A stretch of 5,417 nucleotides of DNA. It comes from Pedobacter sp. (lineage in GTDB: Bacteria > Bacteroidota > Bacteroidia > Sphingobacteriales > Sphingobacteriaceae). The position numbers and the translations under genes are program-made. The stretch's first letter is position 1. Each line of letters opens with the position of its first letter. The notes under the pieces are model-generated. The model ran no database searches, was not told where the DNA came from, and worked only from the letters and a program-made list of their open reading frames with translations. The stretch is taken from assembly GCA_030149995.1 (NCBI GenBank), contig JASLGV010000067.1, positions 1 to 5,417 of the forward strand. Reading direction: 5' to 3'. Positions 1 to 5,241 of the stretch are shown piece after piece.

Positions 1-312
1 TTTATTCAGAATAAACTTACCTACAATGGTAAAGAAACCACGTTGAGCGATTATAAAAAAGACCGTTTAAAGGAACGGAATGCCATACCCGATCTTTTCT
101 ATCAGATCGAACTTCTGGTGTCCAGTTCAGATACAATTGCCTGCCGGTTAAACTTCAACTGTACACCTGTAAAAGAATTTATGGGAATACAGCCGAATGG
201 CAATAAGGCAATATTTTCAGAAAACGTTTTTTACAAGTTAAAAGAAGGTAAGATCCATGCTGTTTTGTCTTTAGTTGATACAGATGCCATTAGAAAACAA
301 ATTGGTGTTTAG
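1..312 (+). CDS. SnoaL-like ester cyclase / NTF2-fold protein, 5' end cut by window
   Basis: The frame is open from the first base to the TAG at 310-312, giving 103 visible codons. Because it reads through the left edge, the true start lies outside the window; the TTG at 43 is probably just an internal leucine. The protein matches the C-terminal part of the SnoaL-like polyketide cyclase / ester cyclase family: an IPDL segment followed by the IELLV strand, an ACRLNF strand (family 'aaRl.f.gt'), the GIQPNGN segment (family 'GipPTGk'), and an FYKLKEGKIHAV strand (family 'fYrfedGKI'). Members are usually about 130-140 residues, so roughly 30 N-terminal residues are missing. The fold is a cytoplasmic alpha+beta cone enclosing a hydrophobic pocket; most members outside polyketide clusters have no known substrate. 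It converges on the AraC remnant, with an 85-bp gap. Family assignment is fairly sure, reaction unknown. Confidence 0.8.
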   Translation, partial: FIQNKLTYNGKETTLSDYKKDRLKERNAIPDLFYQIELLVSSSDTIACRLNFNCTPVKEFMGIQPNGNKAIFSENVFYKLKEGKIHAVLSLVDTDAIRKQIGV

Positions 313-339
313 CTTGTCTGGTACAAATTTAATCCCGGT

Positions 340-357
340 AGAAAAGTGGTTTTTTCT
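340..357. terminator. Weak hairpin between convergent genes, possible terminator
   Basis: AGAAAA (340-345) and TTTTCT (352-357) are perfect 6-bp inverted arms around a 6-base loop, in the 85-bp gap where the cyclase gene and the AraC remnant converge. The stem is almost all A-T, and only the T-run inside the second arm resembles a terminator tail. A convergent gap is where a terminator is expected, but the structure is weak and may be chance. Confidence 0.2.
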
Positions 358-397
358 AAAAGGAACAGAATGGTAAAAATAACTTTATGTGGTATAT

Positions 398-1247
398 CTA
401 ATGATGAACCATTTTTATCGTTTTATTTTTACGATAAGCAATAGAACTGTAGGAAAAGTGTTTTTTAAATAAATTGCTAAGATGACTTTCATCACTGAAA
501 TCCAGCTCATGTGCAATCTGCGAGACGCTCAGATCGCTGTACTGATGTTTTACCTTCACCAGCTTTAGCCTGTAATCCAAAATGTGCTGGCGAATGCTTT
601 GCCCGGTTTGATTTTTAAAGTATTCGCCCACATAGTTCTTCGGCAGACTTGCAAATGAAGCCAGCTGCTCGATGCGTAATTTGTCTGTTTCATAGATGTG
701 CTTACGAATATAGCCGATTAATTAAGGGGTCTATATGTAATGAGGACGGGATATTGGTTTCAGGAAGCAAATTCCTTGCAAAGATGTTAAGCAGTACCTG
801 TAACAAATGCTGAATGTTGCTTCTGGAATGCAATTGAGGATTTGAGGCTTCTTCTGCAATATTAGCCATCACACTCTGAACAAGGTTACAATCAGCACTG
901 CCTCGAACCAATTCATTAACCGCCTTGTTGTGATTTAAGAAAGGATATTCCAGACTTTTCATCCATTCACTTAATAGCTGCCGTTGTTCCTTGCTTTCAC
1001 AATTTGCAAAAAGAATATCCGAAAATCGTATAAATAAGAAACACGTAGCTTCTTTAATCTCAAATGAACGGCAATCTTGCAGGGTATAAATAAAGGATTG
1101 TCCGGCCTGATAGGGAAGCCGGATATGATTGAAATAACGCGCTCTTTTACCTTCAGGAAACTAAATATCTCAAAGAAATTAAAAACCTTAGCTATTTGTT
1201 TGGATACAAGACCAAACACGAATTCAAAAGTAATTCTGGCGAAACAT
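398..1247 (-). pseudogene. AraC-family transcriptional regulator, frameshifted
   Basis: Read on the minus strand, three segments join into one AraC/XylS-type regulator of about 280 residues, the usual size for the Bacteroidota 'cupin + AraC HTH' type. Segment 1 (about 1219-1154) carries the FNFFEIFSFL strand typical of the cupin start. Segment 2 (about 1153-720) continues with EGKRARYFNHI, then LQDCRSFEI (family 'tpqDcHsFei') and the helical linker, ending at HIDPLI. Segment 3 (about 716-398) carries YIRKHIYETDKLRIEQLA, the first helix-turn-helix, and a second one at QIAHELDFSDESHLSNLFKKHF with the usual family spacing. Segments 1 and 2 are split by a frameshift near 1153-1156 (CTGAAGG where CTGGAAGG restores the frame). 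Segments 2 and 3 are split near 716-726 in a duplicated TTAA. The start is uncertain: ATG at 1245-1247 fits (MFRQNYF...) only if one T of the T4 run (1226-1229) is removed. It lies 59 bp downstream of the transporter gene on the same strand and so may once have belonged to that unit. A sequencing error could explain one break but hardly all of them. Confidence 0.82.
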
Positions 1248-1306
1248 AAACAATTGAATATGAGCTTGAAATTATGTGCGTCAAGCCATAAGTCTGTCGG
1301 TTCAGA

Positions 1307-2434
1307 TTATTTTTTATCTGTATAACTGAGCAGCAGTGCCAAAAACAAAAAAAGAACACTTATCCAAATAATTTGCTGTATACCTAAAGATGAGATGACA
1401 AATCCCCCTAAAAAAGTTCCAAGCGCGACTCCTGCGTTGGCAAAAGAAATATTTAAACTGGATGCAATTTCTGCTGCCTCCGGTGCTGCCATGGTTGTTC
1501 TTATTTGATTTATCAGAAATCCGCCTGTATGAATAATCCCCCATAGGATAATAATAATAACCATCGGTATTAGCATTTTACCAAAGAAATAGACAAGTAA
1601 ATGCGTAGCCATCAATATCAACAGAAATAAACGAGTGGTATTTATTATATTTTTTGATAATGCGATCCCTGTTAACCAGTTACCAATAATTCCGGTTCCT
1701 CCAAATAACAGGAGCATTAAACTTATAGACTTATCATTTAGGTTGGTGACTTTCTCCAAATAAACCGCCAGATAACCATAGGTACTAAACATACCTGCAA
1801 ATACGAATAATGAGGTAAAGAGGATAATCCAAAGTTGCTTGTTTTTTAAAACAAGCAACTTATTTTTAAAGGATACGCTTTTGTCTGCGGGCATTGAGGG
1901 AACAAAAAACATTAATCCAAGAAAGGCGATCAAATTAAGCAGGCCCTGGGCACCGAATGAATAGCGCCAGCCCCAGTTGTTTGCGATGTAAGCGGAGAGG
2001 GGAACACCAAGTACGGTCGCTGTACTGATCCCGGCAGTGATGACGGATACTGCTTTTGTTGAATTCTCCGGCTTAACCTGTTTTGACGCAGCTACGATTG
2101 CAGCAGACCAAAAAACGGGATGTATGATGGCGGGCATAATCCGTGCGATCAATAGTGTTGTGAAATCTTGAGAAAATGCGGATAAAATGTTGGAGATTAC
2201 AAATAGTGATAAAACCAGGCACATCACCGTTTTACGGTTCATGTGGGCCGTAAACATAACGGCAAAAGGTCCCGTTAATGCGATTGTAATTGCAAATCCG
2301 CTCAGCAACCAACCTGCTACATCAATCGGTATCGCCATATCCCTTGATAAGGCAGACAGTAACCCGATAACTCCAAATTCTGTGGTTATAATGCCAAAGG
2401 CACCCAGGGCCATAATATAAACCGTCTTTTTCAT
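1307..2434 (-). CDS. MFS transporter, DHA1 (AraJ/YdhP-like) drug/sugar efflux family
   Basis: A 375-residue, very hydrophobic protein with about 12 predicted membrane helices, slightly shorter than the usual 390-400. Family marks: TTEFGVIGLL in helix 1 (residues 17-26), AGWLLSGFAI at the start of helix 2, a degenerate motif A loop at about 64-69 (AHMNRK), the helix-4 arginine R98, GVPLS at 143-147 and GWRYSF at 155-160, then a cytoplasmic loop (about 180-200) joining the two six-helix halves. Relatives are proton-driven exporters of drugs, sugars or metabolites; the substrate here is unknown. I chose the ATG at 2432-2434 over the in-frame TTG two codons upstream: AAGG, overlapping the stop codon of the reductase gene, lies about 8 bases before it. 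The gap to the reductase is only 9 bp, so the two should share a transcript and the pump may export the reductase's substrate, its product or a related toxin. A perfect 30-bp inverted repeat lies within codons 192-201. Confidence 0.9.
   Translation of the reverse strand: MKKTVYIMALGAFGIITTEFGVIGLLSALSRDMAIPIDVAGWLLSGFAITIALTGPFAVMFTAHMNRKTVMCLVLSLFVISNILSAFSQDFTTLLIARIMPAIIHPVFWSAAIVAASKQVKPENSTKAVSVITAGISTATVLGVPLSAYIANNWGWRYSFGAQGLLNLIAFLGLMFFVPSMPADKSVSFKNKLLVLKNKQLWIILFTSLFVFAGMFSTYGYLAVYLEKVTNLNDKSISLMLLLFGGTGIIGNWLTGIALSKNIINTTRLFLLILMATHLLVYFFGKMLIPMVIIIILWGIIHTGGFLINQIRTTMAAPEAAEIASSLNISFANAGVALGTFLGGFVISSLGIQQIIWISVLFLFLALLLSYTDKK
1832..1861. repeat. Perfect 14-bp inverted repeat inside the transporter gene
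   Basis: AAGTTGCTTGTTTT (1832-1845) is followed after TT by its exact reverse complement (1848-1861). It coincides exactly with ten codons, residues 192-201 (KLLVLKNKQL), in the loop between the two halves of the transporter. In the mRNA it would form a 14-bp stem with almost no loop, so a few central pairs must open. No T-run follows it in the direction of the transporter gene, so it does not look like a terminator for that transcript; on the plus strand it is followed by ATTTTTAAA. Confidence 0.75.
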
Positions 2435-2443
2435 GAACAAACC

Positions 2444-3184
2444 TTAAGCGTTTAACCCACCATCAATGGTTAACAACGAGCCTGTAATGTATTTTGCCTC
2501 CTCACTTGCCAGGAAATTCACAAATGCAGCAATGTCATCCACTGTACCGAAAGATTGCAGTGCCATGCGACTGCGCAGATAATCAGCGGCGGGGCCATCT
2601 GCCGGGTTCATTTCCGTATTTGTTGGACCGGGCTGAACCAGGTTTACGGTGATTCTTTTTGAACCCAGGTCCCTGGCCAGTCCGCGGGTAAAACCTTGCA
2701 AAGCCGATTTGCTCATGGTATACAAAGTGGTTTCGCTTTTAATGGCATTATCACCCATATTACTGCCAATGGAGATAATTCGTCCACCTTCCGGCATAGC
2801 CTTTAATGCAGCATGAGTAGCAACAAAAACGGCCTGAACATTAATAGTCATTATTTGGTTATAGTCTTCAAGCGTATGTTCAAGGAAGGGTTTACCCAGA
2901 TAGATACCCGCATTATTGACAAGGATGTCAATACGCCTAAACTCACGAATAGTTCTATCAATAGCCCCTGTCAGTTCAGTGGAGATTAAATTATTTGCTT
3001 TAAGCGCAATTGCATGTCCTCCTGATACTTTAATCTGATCAACAACCGCTTCGGCCTGGTCAGGTTGACCGATAAAAGTTATGACCACTGTTGCACCTTC
3101 ATCAGCCAATTTCGTCGCAATTGCTGCACCCATGCCTCTGCTACCACCAGTTACAAAGGCTACTTTGTTTGTTAGTTTTTTCAT
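2444..3184 (-). CDS. Short-chain dehydrogenase/reductase (SDR, FabG-like)
   Basis: A 246-residue classical SDR of standard length, expected to be a cytoplasmic NAD(P)H-dependent oxidoreductase acting on a carbonyl or alcohol. The cofactor glycine motif TGGSRGMG is at residues 12-19, NNAG at 90-93, the structural and proton-relay Asn at 115, the catalytic Ser most likely S141, and the YxxxK pair is Y155 and K159. PGPTNTEM follows the catalytic site in place of the usual PG-hydroxyl region, and the C-terminus ends with the SDR signature ITGSLLTIDGG. All four catalytic residues are present, so it should be active. One small oddity: the usual acidic 'D' after the third strand reads KANN (residues 62-65). 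The ATG start is preceded by an A/T-rich leader without a Shine-Dalgarno site, common in this phylum. It is the first gene of an operon with the transporter and is divergent from the HxlR regulator. SDRs beside HxlR genes often handle quinones or reactive carbonyls, but the substrate cannot be read from sequence. Confidence 0.93.
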   Translation of the reverse strand: MKKLTNKVAFVTGGSRGMGAAIATKLADEGATVVITFIGQPDQAEAVVDQIKVSGGHAIALKANNLISTELTGAIDRTIREFRRIDILVNNAGIYLGKPFLEHTLEDYNQIMTINVQAVFVATHAALKAMPEGGRIISIGSNMGDNAIKSETTLYTMSKSALQGFTRGLARDLGSKRITVNLVQPGPTNTEMNPADGPAADYLRSRMALQSFGTVDDIAAFVNFLASEEAKYITGSLLTIDGGLNA

Positions 3185-3199
3185 TTGATTTTTAAATTT

Positions 3200-3231
3200 T
3201 TTGCCAAATTATCCGGTGTACTCTATATTTG
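3200..3231 (+). promoter_or_regulatory. Predicted promoter of the HxlR regulator gene
   Basis: TTTG at 3200-3203 and TATATTTG at 3224-3231 match the Bacteroidota -33 (TTTG) and -7 (TAnnTTTG) elements with 20 bases between them, the preferred spacing. Transcription would start near 3238, giving a leader of about 37 bases. The -7 element lies inside the TACT...AGTA dyad, so a bound repressor would block it. Confidence 0.6.
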
Positions 3232-3234
3232 CAA
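3205..3234 (-). promoter_or_regulatory. Predicted promoter of the SDR-MFS operon
   Basis: On the minus strand TTG (3232-3234) is followed after 20 bases by TAATTTG (3205-3211), one base short of the Bacteroidota TAnnTTTG element. The start would fall near 3198, leaving a leader of about 14 bases. It overlaps the divergent promoter almost completely, and the dyad at 3219-3237 lies between its two elements. It is a weaker match than the opposite promoter. Confidence 0.45.
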
Positions 3235-3237
3235 GTA
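3219..3237. promoter_or_regulatory. Candidate HxlR operator shared by both divergent promoters
   Basis: TACTCTATATTTGCAAGTA has TACT and AGTA as inverted ends around 11 bases. Known HxlR/YodB-type operators are also TACT...AGTA dyads, usually with a spacer of about 7. Its place over the -7 element of one promoter and between the elements of the other is ideal for a repressor that controls both genes. Binding by the adjacent regulator is inferred. Confidence 0.45.
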
Positions 3238-3248
3238 ATCGTCTGATT

Positions 3249-3270
3249 GTTAGGTACTAACAAAAAAGTA
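3249..3270. promoter_or_regulatory. Second candidate operator in the HxlR leader
   Basis: Two overlapping dyads occur here: GTTAGGTACTAAC (3249-3261, perfect 5-bp arms around GTA) and TACTAACAAAAAAGTA (3255-3270, TACT and AGTA ends, 8-base spacer). The second is closer to the YodB-type half-site spacing than the upstream site. It ends 4 bases before the regulator's ATG, so it could serve autoregulation. Confidence 0.4.
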
Positions 3271-3274
3271 AGAA

Positions 3275-3673
3275 ATGAGAAAAGAAACTTCAACCAATGC
3301 TTTTAATGAAAAAATGATCAATGATAGTTGCGGCATGGCCTTTGCACTTGCCATAACCGGCGGGCGATGGAAGCCTGCTATTTTATGTCGACTGGCCCAT
3401 GGGGCCATGCGGTACGGTGAACTTAAAAAATCTATCGATGGTATATCTGAACGGATGTTGGTGGCACAGTTAAGAGAACTGGAGAAAGATCTTATCATTA
3501 AACGCATGGTTTTCCCGGAGGTGCCTCCAAGAGTTGAATACCAGCTTACCGAACTGGGCTGTACGATGAAGCCGATGCTGGAATCGATGGCTGATTGGGG
3601 GAATATGTACAGGCTAAAGATAAACAGCGGCGAAATTTCGCCGGAAACAGAATTTGAAATTTTAGGTAAATAA
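3275..3673 (+). CDS. HxlR-family winged helix-turn-helix regulator with N-terminal cysteine
   Basis: A 132-residue protein typical in size for HxlR (MarR-like) dimeric DNA-binding regulators. C19 sits just before the first core helix, followed by the hallmark GGRWK (29-33) and the helix PAILCRL. The turn and recognition helix run about 46-71 (RYGELKKSIDGISERML...LRELEK), and the wing is about 75-92, with the PPRVEYQLT strand that defines the family, then G95 and a C-terminal dimerisation helix. In B. subtilis YodB and HypR the matching N-terminal cysteine senses quinones or disulfide stress; C19 makes a similar role plausible here. C38 and C96 are further cysteines. The ATG is preceded by AAAAAAGTAAGAA without a clear Shine-Dalgarno site. 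Divergence from the reductase-pump operon, with shared dyads between, says it probably controls that operon and itself. Alternatively it could act as an activator, as HxlR does. Confidence 0.92.
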   Translation: MRKETSTNAFNEKMINDSCGMAFALAITGGRWKPAILCRLAHGAMRYGELKKSIDGISERMLVAQLRELEKDLIIKRMVFPEVPPRVEYQLTELGCTMKPMLESMADWGNMYRLKINSGEISPETEFEILGK

Positions 3674-4143
3674 CCCATACCCCAACAATTCTGAATAGAC
3701 AGAACGGGGCCGGAAAGAGTTTTTGGAAGCAGTTACAAAAACTTGCATCAGCTGCACATTCAACTGTCGCACTAAGAAACACATTATTTGCGATGCTTTT
3801 CTAATCTATTCACAGCCGATTAATTAAAAAGATGCTTTCAGCTGTAAATGAGTTAATAACTGCTTCATCACTTCAATTGCGTTTCTAATACATAGGTGAA
3901 AGTTATGGCGATAGTCCTTTTCCTGTTAACCATTCGCTTCGCAGGCTAAGGATACCTTTAAATTTACACAAATAACCTCTCTACTTACAACGCAGGATTA
4001 AATGATACGGGTAATTTAGTCGCTACATAAACAGATTGTTTATCAAGGTATAATCAATCCCTGGGACAATAGTGCCCTGATAAATTATGGAATTACTGCG
4101 GCTAATAAATCGAAAACCGCTATAAATTAAAACATACAATGTT
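3674..4143. other. 470-bp stretch with no recognised gene
   Basis: No open frame here is recognisable or conserved-looking on either strand. Visible structure: an AT-rich hairpin at 3718-3743 (AGTTTTTG / CAAAAACT, 10-base loop) that could lie in the tail of the HxlR transcript; GATGCTTT repeated directly at about 3792 and 3831; a 14-base string AGCCGATTAATTAA (3814-3827) that also occurs at 712-725; a 14-codon frame at 3905-3949 after AGGTGAAAGTT; a 17-bp perfect dyad at 4027-4043; and a protein-like frame from 4020 to the TAA at 4128-4130. Some of this may be the debris of a lost gene. It must also contain the promoter for the gene at 4144, but no TAnnTTTG element is evident. Confidence 0.6.
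4027..4043. promoter_or_regulatory. 17-bp perfect dyad upstream of the NTF2-like gene, possible operator
   Basis: ATAAACA (4027-4033) and TGTTTAT (4037-4043) are exact inverted arms around GAT. The size and symmetry suit a dimeric repressor such as a TetR-family protein, and the site is about 100 bp before the next gene. A TATAAT follows at about 4049. No cognate regulator is visible in the window, and AT-rich DNA yields such dyads by chance more easily. Confidence 0.3.
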
Positions 4144-4506
4144 ATGGAAACAATAAATAAAATAGCAGATAAGCTGGTCTCTTTTTTAAGAGCAGATAAG
4201 TTTGTGGAAGCCTACCGAGAACTTTTTGATGAGCAGGCAGAAAGTATAGATCCTTTGGTTGATTCAGAAACTCCATTAAAAGGGCTTGAAAAACTAATAG
4301 ACTCAGAAATCAGCTTTTTACGTAACATCCATCTTAAAAAGACCGAAGTTTCTGAACCAATTTTTGCTGGTAATTTTTTTGCCGTTTCACTTAGAATAAA
4401 CTTTTACATAGGCGGAATAGAAAAAACTATCGACGAACTCTGTTTGTATAAAATCGAAAACGGAAAAATAATCAGTCAGCAATTCTTTGTGCCCGGAAAA
4501 TCCTGA
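4144..4506 (+). CDS. Small SnoaL/NTF2-like protein
   Basis: A 120-residue soluble protein with no signal peptide or membrane segment. The pattern is that of the NTF2/SnoaL fold: amphipathic N-terminal helices (INKIADKLVSFLRADKFVEAYRELF, quoted in part: residues about 4-28), an 'SIDPLVDSETPLKGLEKLI' segment resembling the family's 'yaedavsidP....p.kGl.ai', then strands ending in LCLYKIENGKIISQQFFV, the usual closing 'lyefenGKIv.e.fF'. Such proteins are enzymes or ligand binders, and no catalytic set is clear here. I cannot name a substrate. It starts at ATG 4144 after AACATACAATGTT, without a Shine-Dalgarno site. The thioesterase gene follows after 46 bp on the same strand, so co-transcription is plausible. 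It is only distantly similar to the cyclase-like protein at the left edge and is not a recent duplicate. Confidence 0.75.
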   Translation: METINKIADKLVSFLRADKFVEAYRELFDEQAESIDPLVDSETPLKGLEKLIDSEISFLRNIHLKKTEVSEPIFAGNFFAVSLRINFYIGGIEKTIDELCLYKIENGKIISQQFFVPGKS

Positions 4507-4552
4507 TTTATTCACTCATCATAGCTTAGAAAACAGTTTCGTTTAAAACCAT

Positions 4553-5053
4553 ATGGAAAAAATACTATCCAGCAAAGTTAAAATCCGATTTCAGGACTGC
4601 GACCCATTTAATCATTTGAATAATTCCAGATACATCGATTATTTTCTGAATTCCCGTGAGGAACAGATACTGGAACATTATAAACTGGACGTTGCTAATT
4701 TAATGAACGTGTCAAAAATTGGATGGGTAATTGCATCCAACCAGATTTCCTACATTTTGCCTGTGGCAGTGGGGGAAACGGTTAGTGTCCGTTCTCAGCT
4801 TATCCGCTCTTCAGAGAGAAAATTAACAGTTGAAATGACAATGTGGAATGAAGCGGAAACACAGCTTAAAGCTATTTTATGGGTGCAATTTATACACATT
4901 GATATAAGTACAAAAACGGTATTAAAGCATTCGGATGAAATGATGGCCTTATTTCAAAGTATTACCGCACCAGTTGACCAAACCATTTTTGAAGACAGGC
5001 AGAGTACCATTATCCGTAGTATGAATAAAACTGCTAACTTGACACATAAATAG
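4553..5053 (+). CDS. Acyl-CoA thioesterase, 4HBT hotdog family
   Basis: A 166-residue single-hotdog protein of the 4-hydroxybenzoyl-CoA thioesterase / YbgC type. The signature is in residues 12-28: RFQDCDPFNHLNNSRYIDY, matching the family R..D.D..GHvNN..Y, with D17 in the position of the catalytic aspartate and H21-x-N23-N24 conserved; an Asn (N20) replaces the usual Gly. The central strands (about 58-90: GWVIASNQISYILP...GETVSVRSQL) match the family 'v.r..i.y..p...gd.v.v.t.v'. It should hydrolyse an acyl- or aryl-CoA to the acid and CoA in the cytoplasm, as a homotetramer in family members. The last 25 or so residues are a polar tail beyond the fold. It lies 46 bp after the NTF2-like gene and may share its transcript; the following gene is 188 bp away and so probably separate. 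Family certain, substrate unknown. Confidence 0.9.
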   Translation: MEKILSSKVKIRFQDCDPFNHLNNSRYIDYFLNSREEQILEHYKLDVANLMNVSKIGWVIASNQISYILPVAVGETVSVRSQLIRSSERKLTVEMTMWNEAETQLKAILWVQFIHIDISTKTVLKHSDEMMALFQSITAPVDQTIFEDRQSTIIRSMNKTANLTHK

Positions 5054-5241
5054 TGAGATTGATAACTACTATTACAAATAACTGGCCGGGGTACCCGTTC
5101 AAAAATAACGACGAAATTATTCCACGCGGGTTTTAGAACCCAAACGAATGCACATCGGGTAATGATCGATGTCAACAGCTTGGTTATCTCTTATTTTTAA
5201 AAAACATCCGTTATAATAATTGTAACAAGCAAAATTTAAGT

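Noticed and set aside
398..631. The AraC DNA-binding half as a separate functional small gene starting at GTG 629-631
   Set aside because: That GTG falls inside the first helix-turn-helix (at ...KNYVGEYF), so a product starting there would lack part of the DNA-binding domain; it is better read as the tail of a broken gene.
1303..1320. CAGAT / ATCTG inverted repeat over the transporter stop codon as a terminator
   Set aside because: It has 5-bp arms, an 8-base loop and no T tail in the direction of the transporter gene.
1077..1325. Plus-strand open frame of 82 codons
   Set aside because: It is antisense to the AraC remnant and the transporter's end, has no family features, and the minus-strand reading is clearly AraC-like.
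2435..2440. TTG start two codons upstream for the transporter
   Set aside because: The ATG at 2432-2434 has AAGG at a normal distance; the TTG would place the start only 3 bp after the reductase stop codon with no leader of its own.
3718..3743. AGTTTTTG / CAAAAACT hairpin as a terminator for the HxlR gene
   Set aside because: The stem is A-T rich with a 10-base loop and is not followed by a T-run; noted only as structure in the gap.
3250..3782. Minus-strand open frames over the HxlR gene and its downstream region
   Set aside because: They are antisense to a clear HxlR protein and rich in serine, as shadows of it would be; no domain is visible.
5128..5141. GGGTT-TTAG-AACCC hairpin as thioesterase terminator
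   Set aside because: The stem has only 5 bp and no T-run follows on either strand; the GGGTACCC palindrome at 5088-5095 also lacks a T-run.
4954..5175. Minus-strand open frame of 73 codons
   Set aside because: It overlaps the thioesterase end antisense, has no recognisable motif and no leader.
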